Assembly: GCF_039542345.1 (NCBI RefSeq)
Contig: NZ_BAABHY010000001.1
Span: 1,736,001-1,800,000 of the forward strand
DNA length: 64,000 bases
Direction: 5' to 3'
Source of the DNA: Orbus sasakiae
Lineage (GTDB): Bacteria; Pseudomonadota; Gammaproteobacteria; Enterobacterales; Orbaceae
Shown here: positions 51,982-60,672 of the stretch, piece by piece
Layout: each line of letters starts with the position of its first letter
Numbering within the stretch: the first letter of the stretch is position 1
Translations under genes and position numbers: made by a program
Notes under the pieces: generated by a model
Databases searched by the model: none
Told to the model about the DNA's origin: nothing
Seen by the model: only the letters and a program-made list of their open reading frames with translations

Positions 51982-52398
51982 GTGCAGTTATCAAGTTTTA
52001 CCGATTACGGTATTCGTGTGCTTATTTATTTATCGGCGCTTAAAGAAGATGAGCTAACCAATATCACAACGGTTAGTGAGCATTATAACATTTCAAGAAA
52101 CCACCTTGTAAAAGTTGTCCATAAACTTGGGCAACTTGGTTATGTAGAAACGATACAAGGTAAACATGGTGGCATTAAACTCAAGCGTCCCGCAGAACTC
52201 ATTAATGTTGGTTTAGTCATTAGAGCACTTGAGCCTTTAGAAATATTAAATTGTAGTATTTCTTTTTGTCACATCAGCCCGGCATGTCGTTTGAAAAAAT
52301 ACCTCGTCGACGCGAAAGAGGCTTTCTTAAAAGAACTTGAAAAATATACCATTTACGATCTCGTCAATGATAATCCGAAATTAATTGATCTTTTATAA
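51982..52398 (+). CDS. nsrR: NsrR, nitric-oxide-sensing Rrf2-family repressor
   Basis: Fe-S-cluster repressor of NO-responsive genes. The 138 residues begin MQLSSFTDYGIRVLIYLS with a GTG start, as in E. coli NsrR. The DNA-binding segment is YNISRNHLVKVVHKLGQLGYV, and the cluster ligands C91, C96 and C102 (NCSISFCHISPACR) sit at the same positions as in E. coli. A TATAAT hexamer (51939-51944) lies upstream, so it may have its own promoter. Linkage to its likely target hcp-hcr differs from E. coli. Confidence 0.95.
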   Translation: MQLSSFTDYGIRVLIYLSALKEDELTNITTVSEHYNISRNHLVKVVHKLGQLGYVETIQGKHGGIKLKRPAELINVGLVIRALEPLEILNCSISFCHISPACRLKKYLVDAKEAFLKELEKYTIYDLVNDNPKLIDLL

Positions 52399-52419
52399 CG
52401 TCTCTAAAATTTCATCAGA

Positions 52420-53199
52420 TTAAACCAAAGTGGCAATCATAATATTTTCTGGATTGATATAAATATCCAATATTTTACCCTGTTCTATTTGTGAAGTATC
52501 GAGTTCACAAATAGGTCGGGAAGCATAGAGTTTGACACCTGAATTAAGTAACAGCTCAAGTTCACACCAATGTTGATCAAAGCTGACTTTATTGATATTC
52601 ACCGAATAATGATTATATTTACCGCAAGCGGATAATTCAATTTGAGGAGCCTTGATAAGTAACACAATATCTTTACCAACACTAAGCTTTAATCGTGTAA
52701 CACTTGCATGCGTCACATAAACACAAATTTTGGTCTGTTGGTCTTGCAGCAATACCGATACACGTGCACTGATCTCATTAAGATCAATCGATTCAATGAC
52801 ACCATATAGTTGGTTTCGAGCACTTGTTTGTAATGAAACCTTCGCAGCCACTTTTAAAACATCATTAAGTGGAATGGCTTCATTTTTAAGAATACCAAAC
52901 GCATCAGTTTGCATTTTAGTTAACAAATCATAAAGATCAATAAAACGGATTGCATAATCGCTTAATGTTGTACCACCACCACCTTTTCCGCCTGTTGCGG
53001 TAATAAAAAAAGGTTTATCGGATAAACGATTAATGTCATTAATCGCATCCCAAGCCGTTTTATAACTGATGCCAATTTGCTTAGCTGCCTGACTTAGGCT
53101 ACCGGTTTGATGAATCGCCTTTAGTAACGCTATACGCCGAGCATCAGCAAAAAGTGCATTACTGTATTTTAGCGTGAGTAAAATATCCGGATTTGACAT
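52420..53199 (-). CDS. modE: ModE, molybdate-responsive regulator
   Basis: Dimeric regulator of molybdate uptake and molybdoenzyme genes. Residues 1-110 form a LysR-like winged helix (SLSQAAKQIGISYKTAWDAI, then GGKGGGGTTL), and 125-259 contain two MOP/TOBE molybdate-binding repeats; the first contains SARNQLYG, as in E. coli. Length 259 (E. coli 262). The modABC transport genes are not in the window. Its presence next to hcp-hcr-nsrR and in the same window as fdhF and moaCDE fits molybdenum-dependent anaerobic metabolism. Confidence 0.94.
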   Translation of the reverse strand: MSNPDILLTLKYSNALFADARRIALLKAIHQTGSLSQAAKQIGISYKTAWDAINDINRLSDKPFFITATGGKGGGGTTLSDYAIRFIDLYDLLTKMQTDAFGILKNEAIPLNDVLKVAAKVSLQTSARNQLYGVIESIDLNEISARVSVLLQDQQTKICVYVTHASVTRLKLSVGKDIVLLIKAPQIELSACGKYNHYSVNINKVSFDQHWCELELLLNSGVKLYASRPICELDTSQIEQGKILDIYINPENIMIATLV

Positions 53200-53211
53200 G
53201 ATTATCGCCTG

Positions 53212-54045
53212 TTAGCTGGGATCCCAATACTCGATGACTCGTTTATAAATAACCTGTTCATTATCAAAATATTCTGTTTTTTTCAACCAATTCCCATACT
53301 GATCAAAATCACTATACACAATACGCGTTGTCACTTCATCAGCCGGTTCGTTCATAAATTGATAATGCGAAAACTCACTCGCCTCTTTTAACTTTTGCGT
53401 TTCATCATAAGTTAACGACATTTTAATGATTGATGTATAACCATAGAGATTTTCATCAACATTTTCAAAATTAAATGAATTTAATTGGCCATTATCAGCA
53501 AACTTATATTCAATATTTAATTTTTCATTATGCATCGGTTTTGCATAACTAAAAAAGACACGCAATTGTTGGCTATTTTCTATCGTTTCAACATGTTGAG
53601 CGATTTGGCGTTGTTCATCAAAATTATACGAAGGTAATAAAGTAATATTGATGTTATCGCCTTTTAAGGCATAGGTACTGTTATCTATTTCATAACTACC
53701 CATAGTCTGTTTGCGCTGCCACTTATTATCTTCAGTGCGCATTAACGTTGTAATCATGGTACTTTGTTCTTCGGTTGTAAACCCAATCACAGATGCCGAA
53801 TAATAGTTAATTAATAAACCTTTTTTATCGTACTCAACAATGGTCTTGCCTTGGCTTGCATCAGTGCTTTTTTCGATTGATACACTCGCCTTTTTCACGG
53901 TCGCTGAAGAGGGGGTAAAAATCTGAATATCATCGTTTTCTAACAACAAATTAATTTGTTGCTGAGTCAGTTTTGCTGAGCATACTTGACTTGCAAATAA
54001 AACACTGACTGCGATAGCACAACAATAAATAATACTCTTTTTCAT
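53212..54045 (-). CDS. Secreted protein of unknown function
   Basis: A 277-residue protein with a signal peptide (cleavage near CSA-K, about residue 24). The rest is predicted mainly beta with several Tyr/Asp-containing strands such as IVYSDFDQYGNWLKKTEY, somewhat like short RHS/YD-type beta repeats. I do not recognise a family. It is 12 bp upstream of modE on the same strand, so the two may be co-transcribed. Confidence 0.7.
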   Translation of the reverse strand: MKKSIIYCCAIAVSVLFASQVCSAKLTQQQINLLLENDDIQIFTPSSATVKKASVSIEKSTDASQGKTIVEYDKKGLLINYYSASVIGFTTEEQSTMITTLMRTEDNKWQRKQTMGSYEIDNSTYALKGDNINITLLPSYNFDEQRQIAQHVETIENSQQLRVFFSYAKPMHNEKLNIEYKFADNGQLNSFNFENVDENLYGYTSIIKMSLTYDETQKLKEASEFSHYQFMNEPADEVTTRIVYSDFDQYGNWLKKTEYFDNEQVIYKRVIEYWDPS

Positions 54046-54230
54046 TTAACACATAACCACTTTTTTTATTATTACCAATATGTTATAAGAAATAATAATC
54101 AATATTTTGATTGCCTAGAGTAAATATTGATTTGTATTTTCATACATTAATTTAGCTGAAAGTGTACCATAAAAAACCCTACAAACCCTATACCTTTGTG
54201 TGCTGGAAAACGAAAGAAACATCATAAAAA

Positions 54231-54253
54231 AACCCGCCATTATTTGGCAGGTT
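54231..54253 (-). terminator. Rho-independent terminator after yegP
   Basis: On the minus strand AACCTGCCA and TGGCGGGTT pair (one G-U wobble) with a 5-nt loop, followed by a run of seven T. Located 27 bp after the yegP stop. Confidence 0.82.
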
Positions 54254-54280
54254 TATCTGATTGCATATGGCATAAAAAGA

Positions 54281-54607
54281 TTATAAGGTTAAATCAACAA
54301 GTTCTGCAGTCGGTGCATTCTTTTTAACGGAGGCAATACCATTATCCCGAGCAGTTGTTGAGTTGTATTGTTCACTGGTTGCCACCACTTGCCCATTAGC
54401 AACTGATTTTAAATTAAAATATTTAGGGTGGACGTCATATGCTTTATCAAGGACTGCGTTTTTAATTACCGATGCGATCCCATTTTTACAATTGGCTTTT
54501 CTCGTATAAGTTTCACTTTGAAGTATTACCTGCCCGTTGCTTGCTTTTAATACAAAATGAAACTGACCATTCTTTGTTTTTTTCACTTCAAACTTAGCAC
54601 CACTCAT
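54281..54607 (-). CDS. yegP: YegP-like DUF1508 protein
   Basis: A 108-residue protein made of two tandem DUF1508 repeats (about 8-55 and 58-105), each with the FxLKaxNGQvi-S--Y pattern and ending in NGIASVKKNA or the like. E. coli YegP (110 aa) has the same arrangement; function unknown. The start is set at 54607 by AAGGAG 7 nt upstream; a longer in-frame reading to 54751 has no support. Confidence 0.9.
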   Translation of the reverse strand: MSGAKFEVKKTKNGQFHFVLKASNGQVILQSETYTRKANCKNGIASVIKNAVLDKAYDVHPKYFNLKSVANGQVVATSEQYNSTTARDNGIASVKKNAPTAELVDLTL

Positions 54608-54844
54608 ACTTAACTCCTTATTTAAAATATAGTTATTGATAACTATCCATACCGTTATATCACTGATAAATAAATTTGTCGAGCGGCAGCAAAGATGATT
54701 CCATCGATAAGACTGATAGGATATACCCTTTGTTAAAAATGGGAAAAACACAACTGATAAATGATGTTTTATTTATAAAATTCAATTAATTATAGAAATG
54801 GTCTCAGCGTTTTTTATGATTAAACACTGAGACTTGGGAAAATC

Positions 54845-56479
54845 TTATTTGATGGCTTGTGATACCAGATGCTGGGCTTCTTGTTGAATTGTGTGTAAAT
54901 GTTCATCATCAATAAAACTTTCAGCATAAATTTTGTAGGCATCTTCAGTCCCTGATGCGCGTGCAGCAAACCAGCCATTTTTTGTGACGACTTTTAACCC
55001 GCCTATTGCAGCATGATTTGCAGGCGCTTGCGTCAAGCATTGCTGTATTTTTTCACCAGCCAGACAATCCGTCGTCAATTGATTAGCATCAAGTTTAGCT
55101 AATTTTTGTTTTTCAACGTAACTTGCCGGTGCCTGAATACGACCATAATAAGACTTACCAAATTTTTGTTCTAGTTCATCATACTGATTTTGCGGGTTTT
55201 TACCGATTTTGGCTGTCATTTCAGCCGCTAACAAACATAAAATAATGCCATCTTTGTCGGTTGTCCAAACTTGACCATTTTTCCTTAAGAAAGAAGCGCC
55301 CGCGCTCTCTTCACCTGCAAAACCTATCGAACCATTAAATAAACCTTCTGCATACCATTTGAAACCGACTGGAAACTCTAATAAAGATTTATTCAAATCA
55401 GCAGCAACCCGATCAATCATTGAGCTGGTCACTAATGTTTTACCAATCGCGGTATGCGTATTCCACTGCGGTCTATGTTTAAATAAATAACTCACGCAGG
55501 CTGCAAGGTAGGCATTGGGTTTCATCAATCCAGCCGGTGTCACGATGCCATGCCGATCAAAATCGGTATCATTACCAAAAGCAAGATCAAACTTATCTTT
55601 TAACCGCAGAACACCTTCCATTGCATAAGCACTCGAGCAATCCATACGAATCACACTATCATGATCCAAATGCATAAAGCTGAAGGTTGAATCGACTTTT
55701 TTATTCACTATATTCAAATTCAATCCATATTGTTCAGCAATTCTTGACCAATATGAAATCCCCGCGCCACCAAGAGGATCAACGCCGATATTCAGTCCTG
55801 CTGCCGCAATCACTTCAAAATCGATAATCTGTGTTAAATCATTGATATAATCGGTTTCATATTCTTTAACCGTAATATAACCAGAGTTCATTGCTTGCGC
55901 TAATGACAGCCTTTTAACACCAATCAAATTATTTTTTAATAGTGTATTAGCTCTTGCTTCAATAATCGAGGTAATCGCTGTATCCGCAGGCCCGCCATTG
56001 ATGACATTGTATTTAATACCGCCATCTTCTGGTGGATTATGTGAAGGTGTAATGACGACCCCGTCAGCGAGTCTATCTGGGTTGCTTTGATTATAATTGA
56101 TAATTGCATGTGAAATTACTGGTGTTGGCGTATATCCCCAATTGCGCGCAATAATACTGTGTACTTGGTTAGCACTAAACACTTCTAATACTGATTTCAA
56201 GGCTGGTTCAGACAAAGCATGCGTATCTTTACCAATAAAACATGGTCCATTGATATTTTGTGACTTGCGATAATCAACAATCGCCTGTGCGACAGCAACG
56301 ATGTGATTTTCATTAAATGTCCCTTTATTAGCACAACCACGGTGTCCTGATGTTCCAAAAATCACCAGCTGGCTTGGTTCATTGTAATCGGGTTTGATTT
56401 TATAATAATTATTTAACAAGCTATCAATATCAATCAGATCGTGCGTATCCGCTAATTGTCCTGCTCTTGAAATCGTCAT
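54845..56479 (-). CDS. pgm: Phosphoglucomutase
   Basis: Interconverts glucose 1- and 6-phosphate, feeding UDP-glucose synthesis with GalU. The 544 residues (E. coli 546) have the phosphoserine loop VVITPSHNPPEDGG, the Mg-binding GNDTDFDRHG, the sugar-specificity loop with GEESAGAS and the C-terminal phosphate site RASGTEDAYKIY. It follows seqA by 26 bp, the enterobacterial seqA-pgm order. Confidence 0.97.
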   Translation of the reverse strand: MTISRAGQLADTHDLIDIDSLLNNYYKIKPDYNEPSQLVIFGTSGHRGCANKGTFNENHIVAVAQAIVDYRKSQNINGPCFIGKDTHALSEPALKSVLEVFSANQVHSIIARNWGYTPTPVISHAIINYNQSNPDRLADGVVITPSHNPPEDGGIKYNVINGGPADTAITSIIEARANTLLKNNLIGVKRLSLAQAMNSGYITVKEYETDYINDLTQIIDFEVIAAAGLNIGVDPLGGAGISYWSRIAEQYGLNLNIVNKKVDSTFSFMHLDHDSVIRMDCSSAYAMEGVLRLKDKFDLAFGNDTDFDRHGIVTPAGLMKPNAYLAACVSYLFKHRPQWNTHTAIGKTLVTSSMIDRVAADLNKSLLEFPVGFKWYAEGLFNGSIGFAGEESAGASFLRKNGQVWTTDKDGIILCLLAAEMTAKIGKNPQNQYDELEQKFGKSYYGRIQAPASYVEKQKLAKLDANQLTTDCLAGEKIQQCLTQAPANHAAIGGLKVVTKNGWFAARASGTEDAYKIYAESFIDDEHLHTIQQEAQHLVSQAIK

Positions 56480-56505
56480 CGAATGTCTTCCTTCTAGCTT
56501 AATGA

Positions 56506-57006
56506 TTATTTTGCAATAAATTGTTTTTTAACAAGATCAATAATCTGCTCTGATATCTGCATATTACGCATTAACAATTCAATAATATAAATTTTTCGAG
56601 CAGTATTGCTGTTCGTGATAACCATATAAGGAGTTGATGGTATTTGCTTAGGTTTAGTGTTATTACCTGAACGTAATAACGTTTGTTCATCTTTAGCTAA
56701 ATAGCGTCTTTTACTTCCATGCAAAGAGGCGGCCGCAACAGAAAATAAACTTTGGTTACATAAATAGAGCGTAGAAAGAATCGATAAAAAACGGTTAACC
56801 AATTTCTTTTCTGATAGAAAATCATCACTATTAACCAGTGTAATCAATGCTGAGGAATCAAGTGGTTGGGAGACGACAACTCCCGTTTCACTTTTCATAT
56901 CAACAGCCAGTAAGCGCCTAAGTATTGTTGAAGCACTTTCACCAATGTGTTCGGTTTTACTGGCAATATACTGATATAATTCATCATCAATTTCGATTGT
57001 TTTCAC
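56506..57006 (-). CDS. seqA: SeqA, negative regulator of replication initiation
   Basis: Binds hemimethylated GATC sites and sequesters oriC. The N terminus VKTIEIDDELYQYIASKTEHIGESAS, starting at GTG 57006 with GGA 7 nt upstream, matches E. coli MKTIEVDDELYSYIAS and forms the oligomerisation domain. The C-terminal DNA-binding domain has LHGSKRRYLAKDEQTLLRSGNNTKPKQIPSTPYMVITN. At 166 residues it is shorter than E. coli (181), the difference being in the linker (about 48-65). It implies Dam methylation in this organism. Confidence 0.93.
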   Translation of the reverse strand: MKTIEIDDELYQYIASKTEHIGESASTILRRLLAVDMKSETGVVVSQPLDSSALITLVNSDDFLSEKKLVNRFLSILSTLYLCNQSLFSVAAASLHGSKRRYLAKDEQTLLRSGNNTKPKQIPSTPYMVITNSNTARKIYIIELLMRNMQISEQIIDLVKKQFIAK

Positions 57007-57051
57007 GCAATATTCCTTTATTTTTATCAAAATAACAAAACGTATAATGTT

Positions 57052-57279
57052 TTATGGCTCGTTAATAGGACAACCTTGGGCTTTTATTGATTGTAATGGT
57101 GAAGTCGGGATTGTAACATCATTGTCATCGCAGCCGTCTGACTCAACAGAAGTCTGCATTAATGCACCATTATCTGTTTCATTTTTTAGCTGATTTGTCG
57201 ATGAAACAGAATGATCACAGCCACCAAGAATCAACATCACCATAATACCAAAAATCATTTTGATTAATGAAGATTTCAC
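57052..57279 (-). CDS. Small predicted lipoprotein
   Basis: A 75-residue protein with a signal peptide and lipobox LILGGC (about 16-21). The mature part is short, acidic and contains two more cysteines (C50, C70) that could form a disulfide. No family recognised. It lies 45 bp upstream of seqA on the same strand, but a link to seqA is not implied. Modest ribosome-binding site. Confidence 0.6.
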   Translation of the reverse strand: MKSSLIKMIFGIMVMLILGGCDHSVSSTNQLKNETDNGALMQTSVESDGCDDNDVTIPTSPLQSIKAQGCPINEP

Positions 57280-57566
57280 TATAGCACCTTGTTATTTATT
57301 ACCTACAAATAGTATGACTAAATTGTATCACCAATTATTAAAATAATAAAAAGCTGATTGTTATCTTATTACGCGCTTGGCATACTGCCAGAATCTATTT
57401 TATTCATATTTAACACATTTTATCTATAAATGCCTAATCACTGATTATTTACAATAAAATAACGATCATATTTATAAAGATTTGATAAGATAATGGCTAA
57501 ATGCTTAATATTTTATATTAAAAATAATAAAATAGTGATAACTCGGTATTCAAGAGGATGAAACAT

Positions 57567-58043
57567 ATGAAAAAAATAATCGTATTAGCCTGCTTAGCAA
57601 CTTTAGCCGCGGGCTGTCAAAATAGTGATATCTATTCTGGCGACGTTTATACCGCAGATCAAGCGAAACAAGTACAGCATGTGAGTTATGGTACGGTATT
57701 ATCTGTTCGCCCAGTGAAAATTCAAACTAATGCATCAAATGGTTCTTCTAATAATGTAGTCGGTTCACTTGCAGGTGCAGTGCTTGGTGGTTTCATCGGG
57801 AACACGATTGGTGGTGGGACAGGAAATAAACTGGCTATCGCTGGTGGTGCAATAGGTGGTGCCCTTGTTGGCGGTGAAATTCAAGATGCAGCGAGTCAAA
57901 CAAATGCTGTTGAACTCGAAATTAGACAAGAAAGTGGTTCAACCATCGTGTTAGTTCAAAAAGCCACGGCAAACCAATTTCAGGTCGGTCAACAAGTCCG
58001 CTTAGTCACCAATGGTAAACAAATCAACGCGTCACCTCGTTAA
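57567..58043 (+). CDS. slyB: SlyB-like outer-membrane lipoprotein
   Basis: Outer-membrane lipoprotein of about 158 residues with signal peptide and lipobox AAGC. The mature protein contains a glycine-zipper region VGSLAGAVLGGFIGNTIGGGTGN and a second Gly-rich helix GGAIGGALVGGE, typical of SlyB/PcpA. In E. coli SlyB forms rings around OMPs during LPS stress and belongs to the PhoPQ regulon. Start at ATG 57567 has GAGG 9 nt upstream. Confidence 0.92.
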   Translation: MKKIIVLACLATLAAGCQNSDIYSGDVYTADQAKQVQHVSYGTVLSVRPVKIQTNASNGSSNNVVGSLAGAVLGGFIGNTIGGGTGNKLAIAGGAIGGALVGGEIQDAASQTNAVELEIRQESGSTIVLVQKATANQFQVGQQVRLVTNGKQINASPR

Positions 58044-58065
58044 ATACATCAATAAGGATATAAAC

Positions 58066-58473
58066 ATGCGAATATTACATACAATGATTCGAGTTGGTAA
58101 TTTAAAACGCTCTGTCGATTTTTATACTAAAGTCATGGGTATGAAATTACTTCGTGCTAGTGAAAACCCTGAATATCAATATTCATTAGCATTTGTTGGC
58201 TATGATAATGAAAGCCAAGCAGCAGTCATTGAGTTAACGTATAACTGGGGTACGGAAAGTTACGATCATGGTAATGCATTTGGCCATATCGCGATTGGTG
58301 TCGATGATGTTGCAAAAACGTGTCATGATATCAAACAAGCTGGTGGTAAGGTAACACGTGAAGCTGGACCTGTTAAAGGTGGTACCACGGTTATTGCGTT
58401 TGTTGAAGATCCAGATGGTTATAAAATTGAATTGATTGAAAATCGACAAGCGGATAATGCTTTAGGTAATTAA
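58066..58473 (+). CDS. gloA: Glyoxalase I (lactoylglutathione lyase)
   Basis: Converts the methylglyoxal-glutathione hemithioacetal to S-lactoylglutathione. At 135 residues it equals E. coli GloA, with the metal ligands His5, Glu56, His74 and Glu122 in LHTMIRVGNL, IELTYNWG, GHIAIGVDD and KIELIE. The E. coli type uses nickel. ATG at 58066 has AAGGAT upstream; a longer reading inside slyB is rejected. It follows slyB by 22 bp. Confidence 0.97.
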   Translation: MRILHTMIRVGNLKRSVDFYTKVMGMKLLRASENPEYQYSLAFVGYDNESQAAVIELTYNWGTESYDHGNAFGHIAIGVDDVAKTCHDIKQAGGKVTREAGPVKGGTTVIAFVEDPDGYKIELIENRQADNALGN

Positions 58474-58493
58474 TACCTTATTCGACAAACAAT

Positions 58494-58520
58494 AAAAAAG
58501 GGCTTGTTAGCCCTTTTTTA
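58494..58520. terminator. Bidirectional terminator between gloA and ybhL
   Basis: AAAAAGGGCT and its complement AGCCCTTTTT with a TGTT loop. A-rich before and T-rich after, so it serves both converging genes. Confidence 0.88.
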
Positions 58521-58543
58521 TTGTTCAAATAACACACACTACA

Positions 58544-59242
58544 TTATCGACGATCGCCAAGAATTCGTAACAACATAATAAATAAGTTGATGAAATCAAG
58601 GTATAACGTTAATGCACCAAGAATAGCGTAACGTCTAAACTCACTGCTGTTATCCGTTGATAGTTGTTCACCAAATTCTTTTAATTTTTGAGTATCATAA
58701 GCGGTTAAACCAGCAAAGACAAAAACACCGATATAGGTAATGGCCCACATTAGTGGTTCACTTTTTAAGAAAATATTAACGAGTGATGCTAAAACAATAC
58801 CAATGAGTCCCATAAATAGAAAACGACCTAAACCAGATAAGTCCCGTTTAGTTGTATAACCAAAAATACTCAAAGCAGCAAACATACCTGTCGTAATAAA
58901 GAATGTGCTTGCAATGGATTCACCTGTATACACAAGGAAATAAATAGAAAACGTCAGTCCCATTAATACCGAATAAAGCATAAACAGTGCTGTTGCAACA
59001 GTACCAGATAAACGGTTAATCATACCTGAAAGAACAAACACCAAACCTAATTGTGCAATTAATAGAACCCACATTCCTTTGTACAGTAAACTTAATAAAG
59101 CCATATTGCCTGATGCATACCAAGCAACTAAACCTGTTAGTAAAAGACCAACACTCATCCAGCCATATACATGACTCATATAGGTTTGGACTCGACTGCC
59201 AGCTTGTTCAATAATTGAACCGTTTGGAGAATAATTATTCAT
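58544..59242 (-). CDS. ybhL: YbhL, BAX inhibitor-1-family membrane protein
   Basis: Inner-membrane protein with seven hydrophobic segments in 232 residues (E. coli YbhL 234), including GYTTKRDLSG, TYIGVFVFAGLTAYDTQKLK and the C-terminal LRILGDRR. The BI-1/LFG family functions as proton-sensitive calcium leak channels in other systems; the role in bacteria is uncertain. Gene order moaCDE-ybhL is the same as in E. coli. Confidence 0.92.
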   Translation of the reverse strand: MNNYSPNGSIIEQAGSRVQTYMSHVYGWMSVGLLLTGLVAWYASGNMALLSLLYKGMWVLLIAQLGLVFVLSGMINRLSGTVATALFMLYSVLMGLTFSIYFLVYTGESIASTFFITTGMFAALSIFGYTTKRDLSGLGRFLFMGLIGIVLASLVNIFLKSEPLMWAITYIGVFVFAGLTAYDTQKLKEFGEQLSTDNSSEFRRYAILGALTLYLDFINLFIMLLRILGDRR

Positions 59243-59313
59243 CTAATAACCTCTTATTAAAGGGGATTGTAAAAAAATGTTTATTACTTTTATTATTATA
59301 ACTAAATTGGGCT

Positions 59314-59766
59314 TTAATACCATTTTTTCAAGGCATCTTTATCGGATTTTTTCGCTTCAACCCAACTATCGCTGTGTACGGTTTTTTCTTTTTTCCAAAA
59401 TGGTGCTTCATTTTTTAAGACATCCATAATGAATTCTGCTGCGGCAAAAGAATCTTTTCGATGGGTACTGCTCACACCAACATACACAATATTATCATTT
59501 GCCAAAATTTCACCCACACGATGAATGATGACAACCCGATTGAGAGACCAACGATGGCGCGCTGCATCGATGATTTTTTGTAAAACAGCTTCAGTCATAC
59601 CTTGATAGTGTTCAAGATACAAGGCAGACGTTTGATTAGCAACAGACCTGACTTTTCCGGTAAAACTGACAATTGCACCATCTTCAGCCGATTGAGATAA
59701 CCATTGATAATATTTATCAATATCAATTGAAAGCCCATCAACAATAATAATACTTTTATCATTCAT
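59314..59766 (-). CDS. moaE: MoaE, molybdopterin synthase catalytic subunit
   Basis: Transfers sulfur from MoaD to precursor Z to make molybdopterin. The 150-residue protein (E. coli 150) has FTGKVRS, YLEHYQGM, HRVGEI and the C-terminal catalytic lysine in APFWKKE. It starts 4 bp after moaD. Third gene of moaCDE. Confidence 0.96.
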   Translation of the reverse strand: MNDKSIIIVDGLSIDIDKYYQWLSQSAEDGAIVSFTGKVRSVANQTSALYLEHYQGMTEAVLQKIIDAARHRWSLNRVVIIHRVGEILANDNIVYVGVSSTHRKDSFAAAEFIMDVLKNEAPFWKKEKTVHSDSWVEAKKSDKDALKKWY

Positions 59767-59770
59767 ATTG

Positions 59771-60016
59771 TTAGCCGCCTGTTACCGGTGGAAAAAATGC
59801 CACTTCGTCATGGTGAGTCACGATGTAACTTTCATCAACCAATTGTTTATTGACTGCGCACAATGGTTTTTTTTCACTTAACGCATAAAACCATTTATCG
59901 CCTCTTTGACTGAGTAAGTTAATTAACTCAGCAACAGTCATTGGTGAAATATCAAGCGTGATGGCTGATTCACCAATTAATTCACGGGTTTGTGCAAAAA
60001 ATAATATTTTAATCAT
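59771..60016 (-). CDS. moaD: MoaD, molybdopterin synthase sulfur carrier
   Basis: Ubiquitin-like 81-residue protein, activated as a thiocarboxylate at its C-terminal Gly-Gly. The end DEVAFFPPVTGG is diagnostic. The start MIKILFFAQTREL at 60016 corresponds to E. coli; it overlaps the moaC stop by 8 bp, so the genes are translationally coupled. Confidence 0.95.
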   Translation of the reverse strand: MIKILFFAQTRELIGESAITLDISPMTVAELINLLSQRGDKWFYALSEKKPLCAVNKQLVDESYIVTHHDEVAFFPPVTGG

Positions 60017-60518
60017 AGCTAACTTTAAAATCTCCTGATTTACCACCGGTTTTTGATAGCAATCTGACTTGTGAAATCACCATATCTTTTTGAACTGCTT
60101 TACACATATCATAAATTGTTAAGGCCGCTGTTGATGCAGCAACCAACGCTTCCATTTCAACCCCTGTTTGACCAGATAACCGGCAAAGAGATTCGATTCT
60201 GACTTGAGAATGCGCCTCATCAGGTTCAATCTTAATTTCAATTTTAGTCAGCATTAAAGGGTGGCAAAGAGGAATCAGTTCCCATGTGCGTTTAGCCGCT
60301 TGAATACCCGCAATTCTTGCTGTCGCAAACACATCGCCTTTGTGATGTTTTCCATCAAGAATCATTGCTAAAGTATGGGGATGCATAGAGACAAATGCTT
60401 CAGCAATCGCTTCTCGCATGGTTTCTTTTTTGTGAGTAACATCAACCATATGAGCCTCACCTTGAGCATTAATGTGACTAAAATGCGCATGATTTTTTTG
60501 ATCTGTAGAATGTGACAT
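60009..60518 (-). CDS. moaC: MoaC, cyclic pyranopterin monophosphate synthase
   Basis: Converts the MoaA product to cyclic pyranopterin monophosphate, the first committed molybdenum cofactor precursor. The 169 residues have the family motifs KGDVFATARIAGIQAAKRTWELIPLCHPL, GQTGVEMEALVA and DMCKAVQKDM. The N-terminal tail is about 8 residues longer than in E. coli. It leads moaCDE; moaA and moaB do not precede it, and there is no visible Moco riboswitch. Confidence 0.97.
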   Translation of the reverse strand: MSHSTDQKNHAHFSHINAQGEAHMVDVTHKKETMREAIAEAFVSMHPHTLAMILDGKHHKGDVFATARIAGIQAAKRTWELIPLCHPLMLTKIEIKIEPDEAHSQVRIESLCRLSGQTGVEMEALVAASTAALTIYDMCKAVQKDMVISQVRLLSKTGGKSGDFKVSYD

Positions 60519-60605
60519 CGCAAAAACTCTTAGAAAAATTTGAGGTTAAGATAACAAATTTATTGAATATTGAGAATAGATTCTTAACACCAGCAATAAC
60601 AAACT

Positions 60606-60633
60606 CTGTCATACACATTTTTTATGATATAAT
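60606..60633 (+). promoter_or_regulatory. Probable sigma70 promoter of ygiM-cca
   Basis: CTGTCA (60606-60611), a 16-bp spacer and TATAAT (60628-60633), 40 bp before the ygiM start. Confidence 0.6.
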
Positions 60634-60672
60634 CGCCCTTCTTAGGTCATGAAATAAAAAAGAAATAACAAT

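Noticed and set aside
60519..60672. Possible Moco riboswitch upstream of moaC
   Set aside because: The 150-bp region is AT-rich and lacks the GC-rich helices of the Moco motif.
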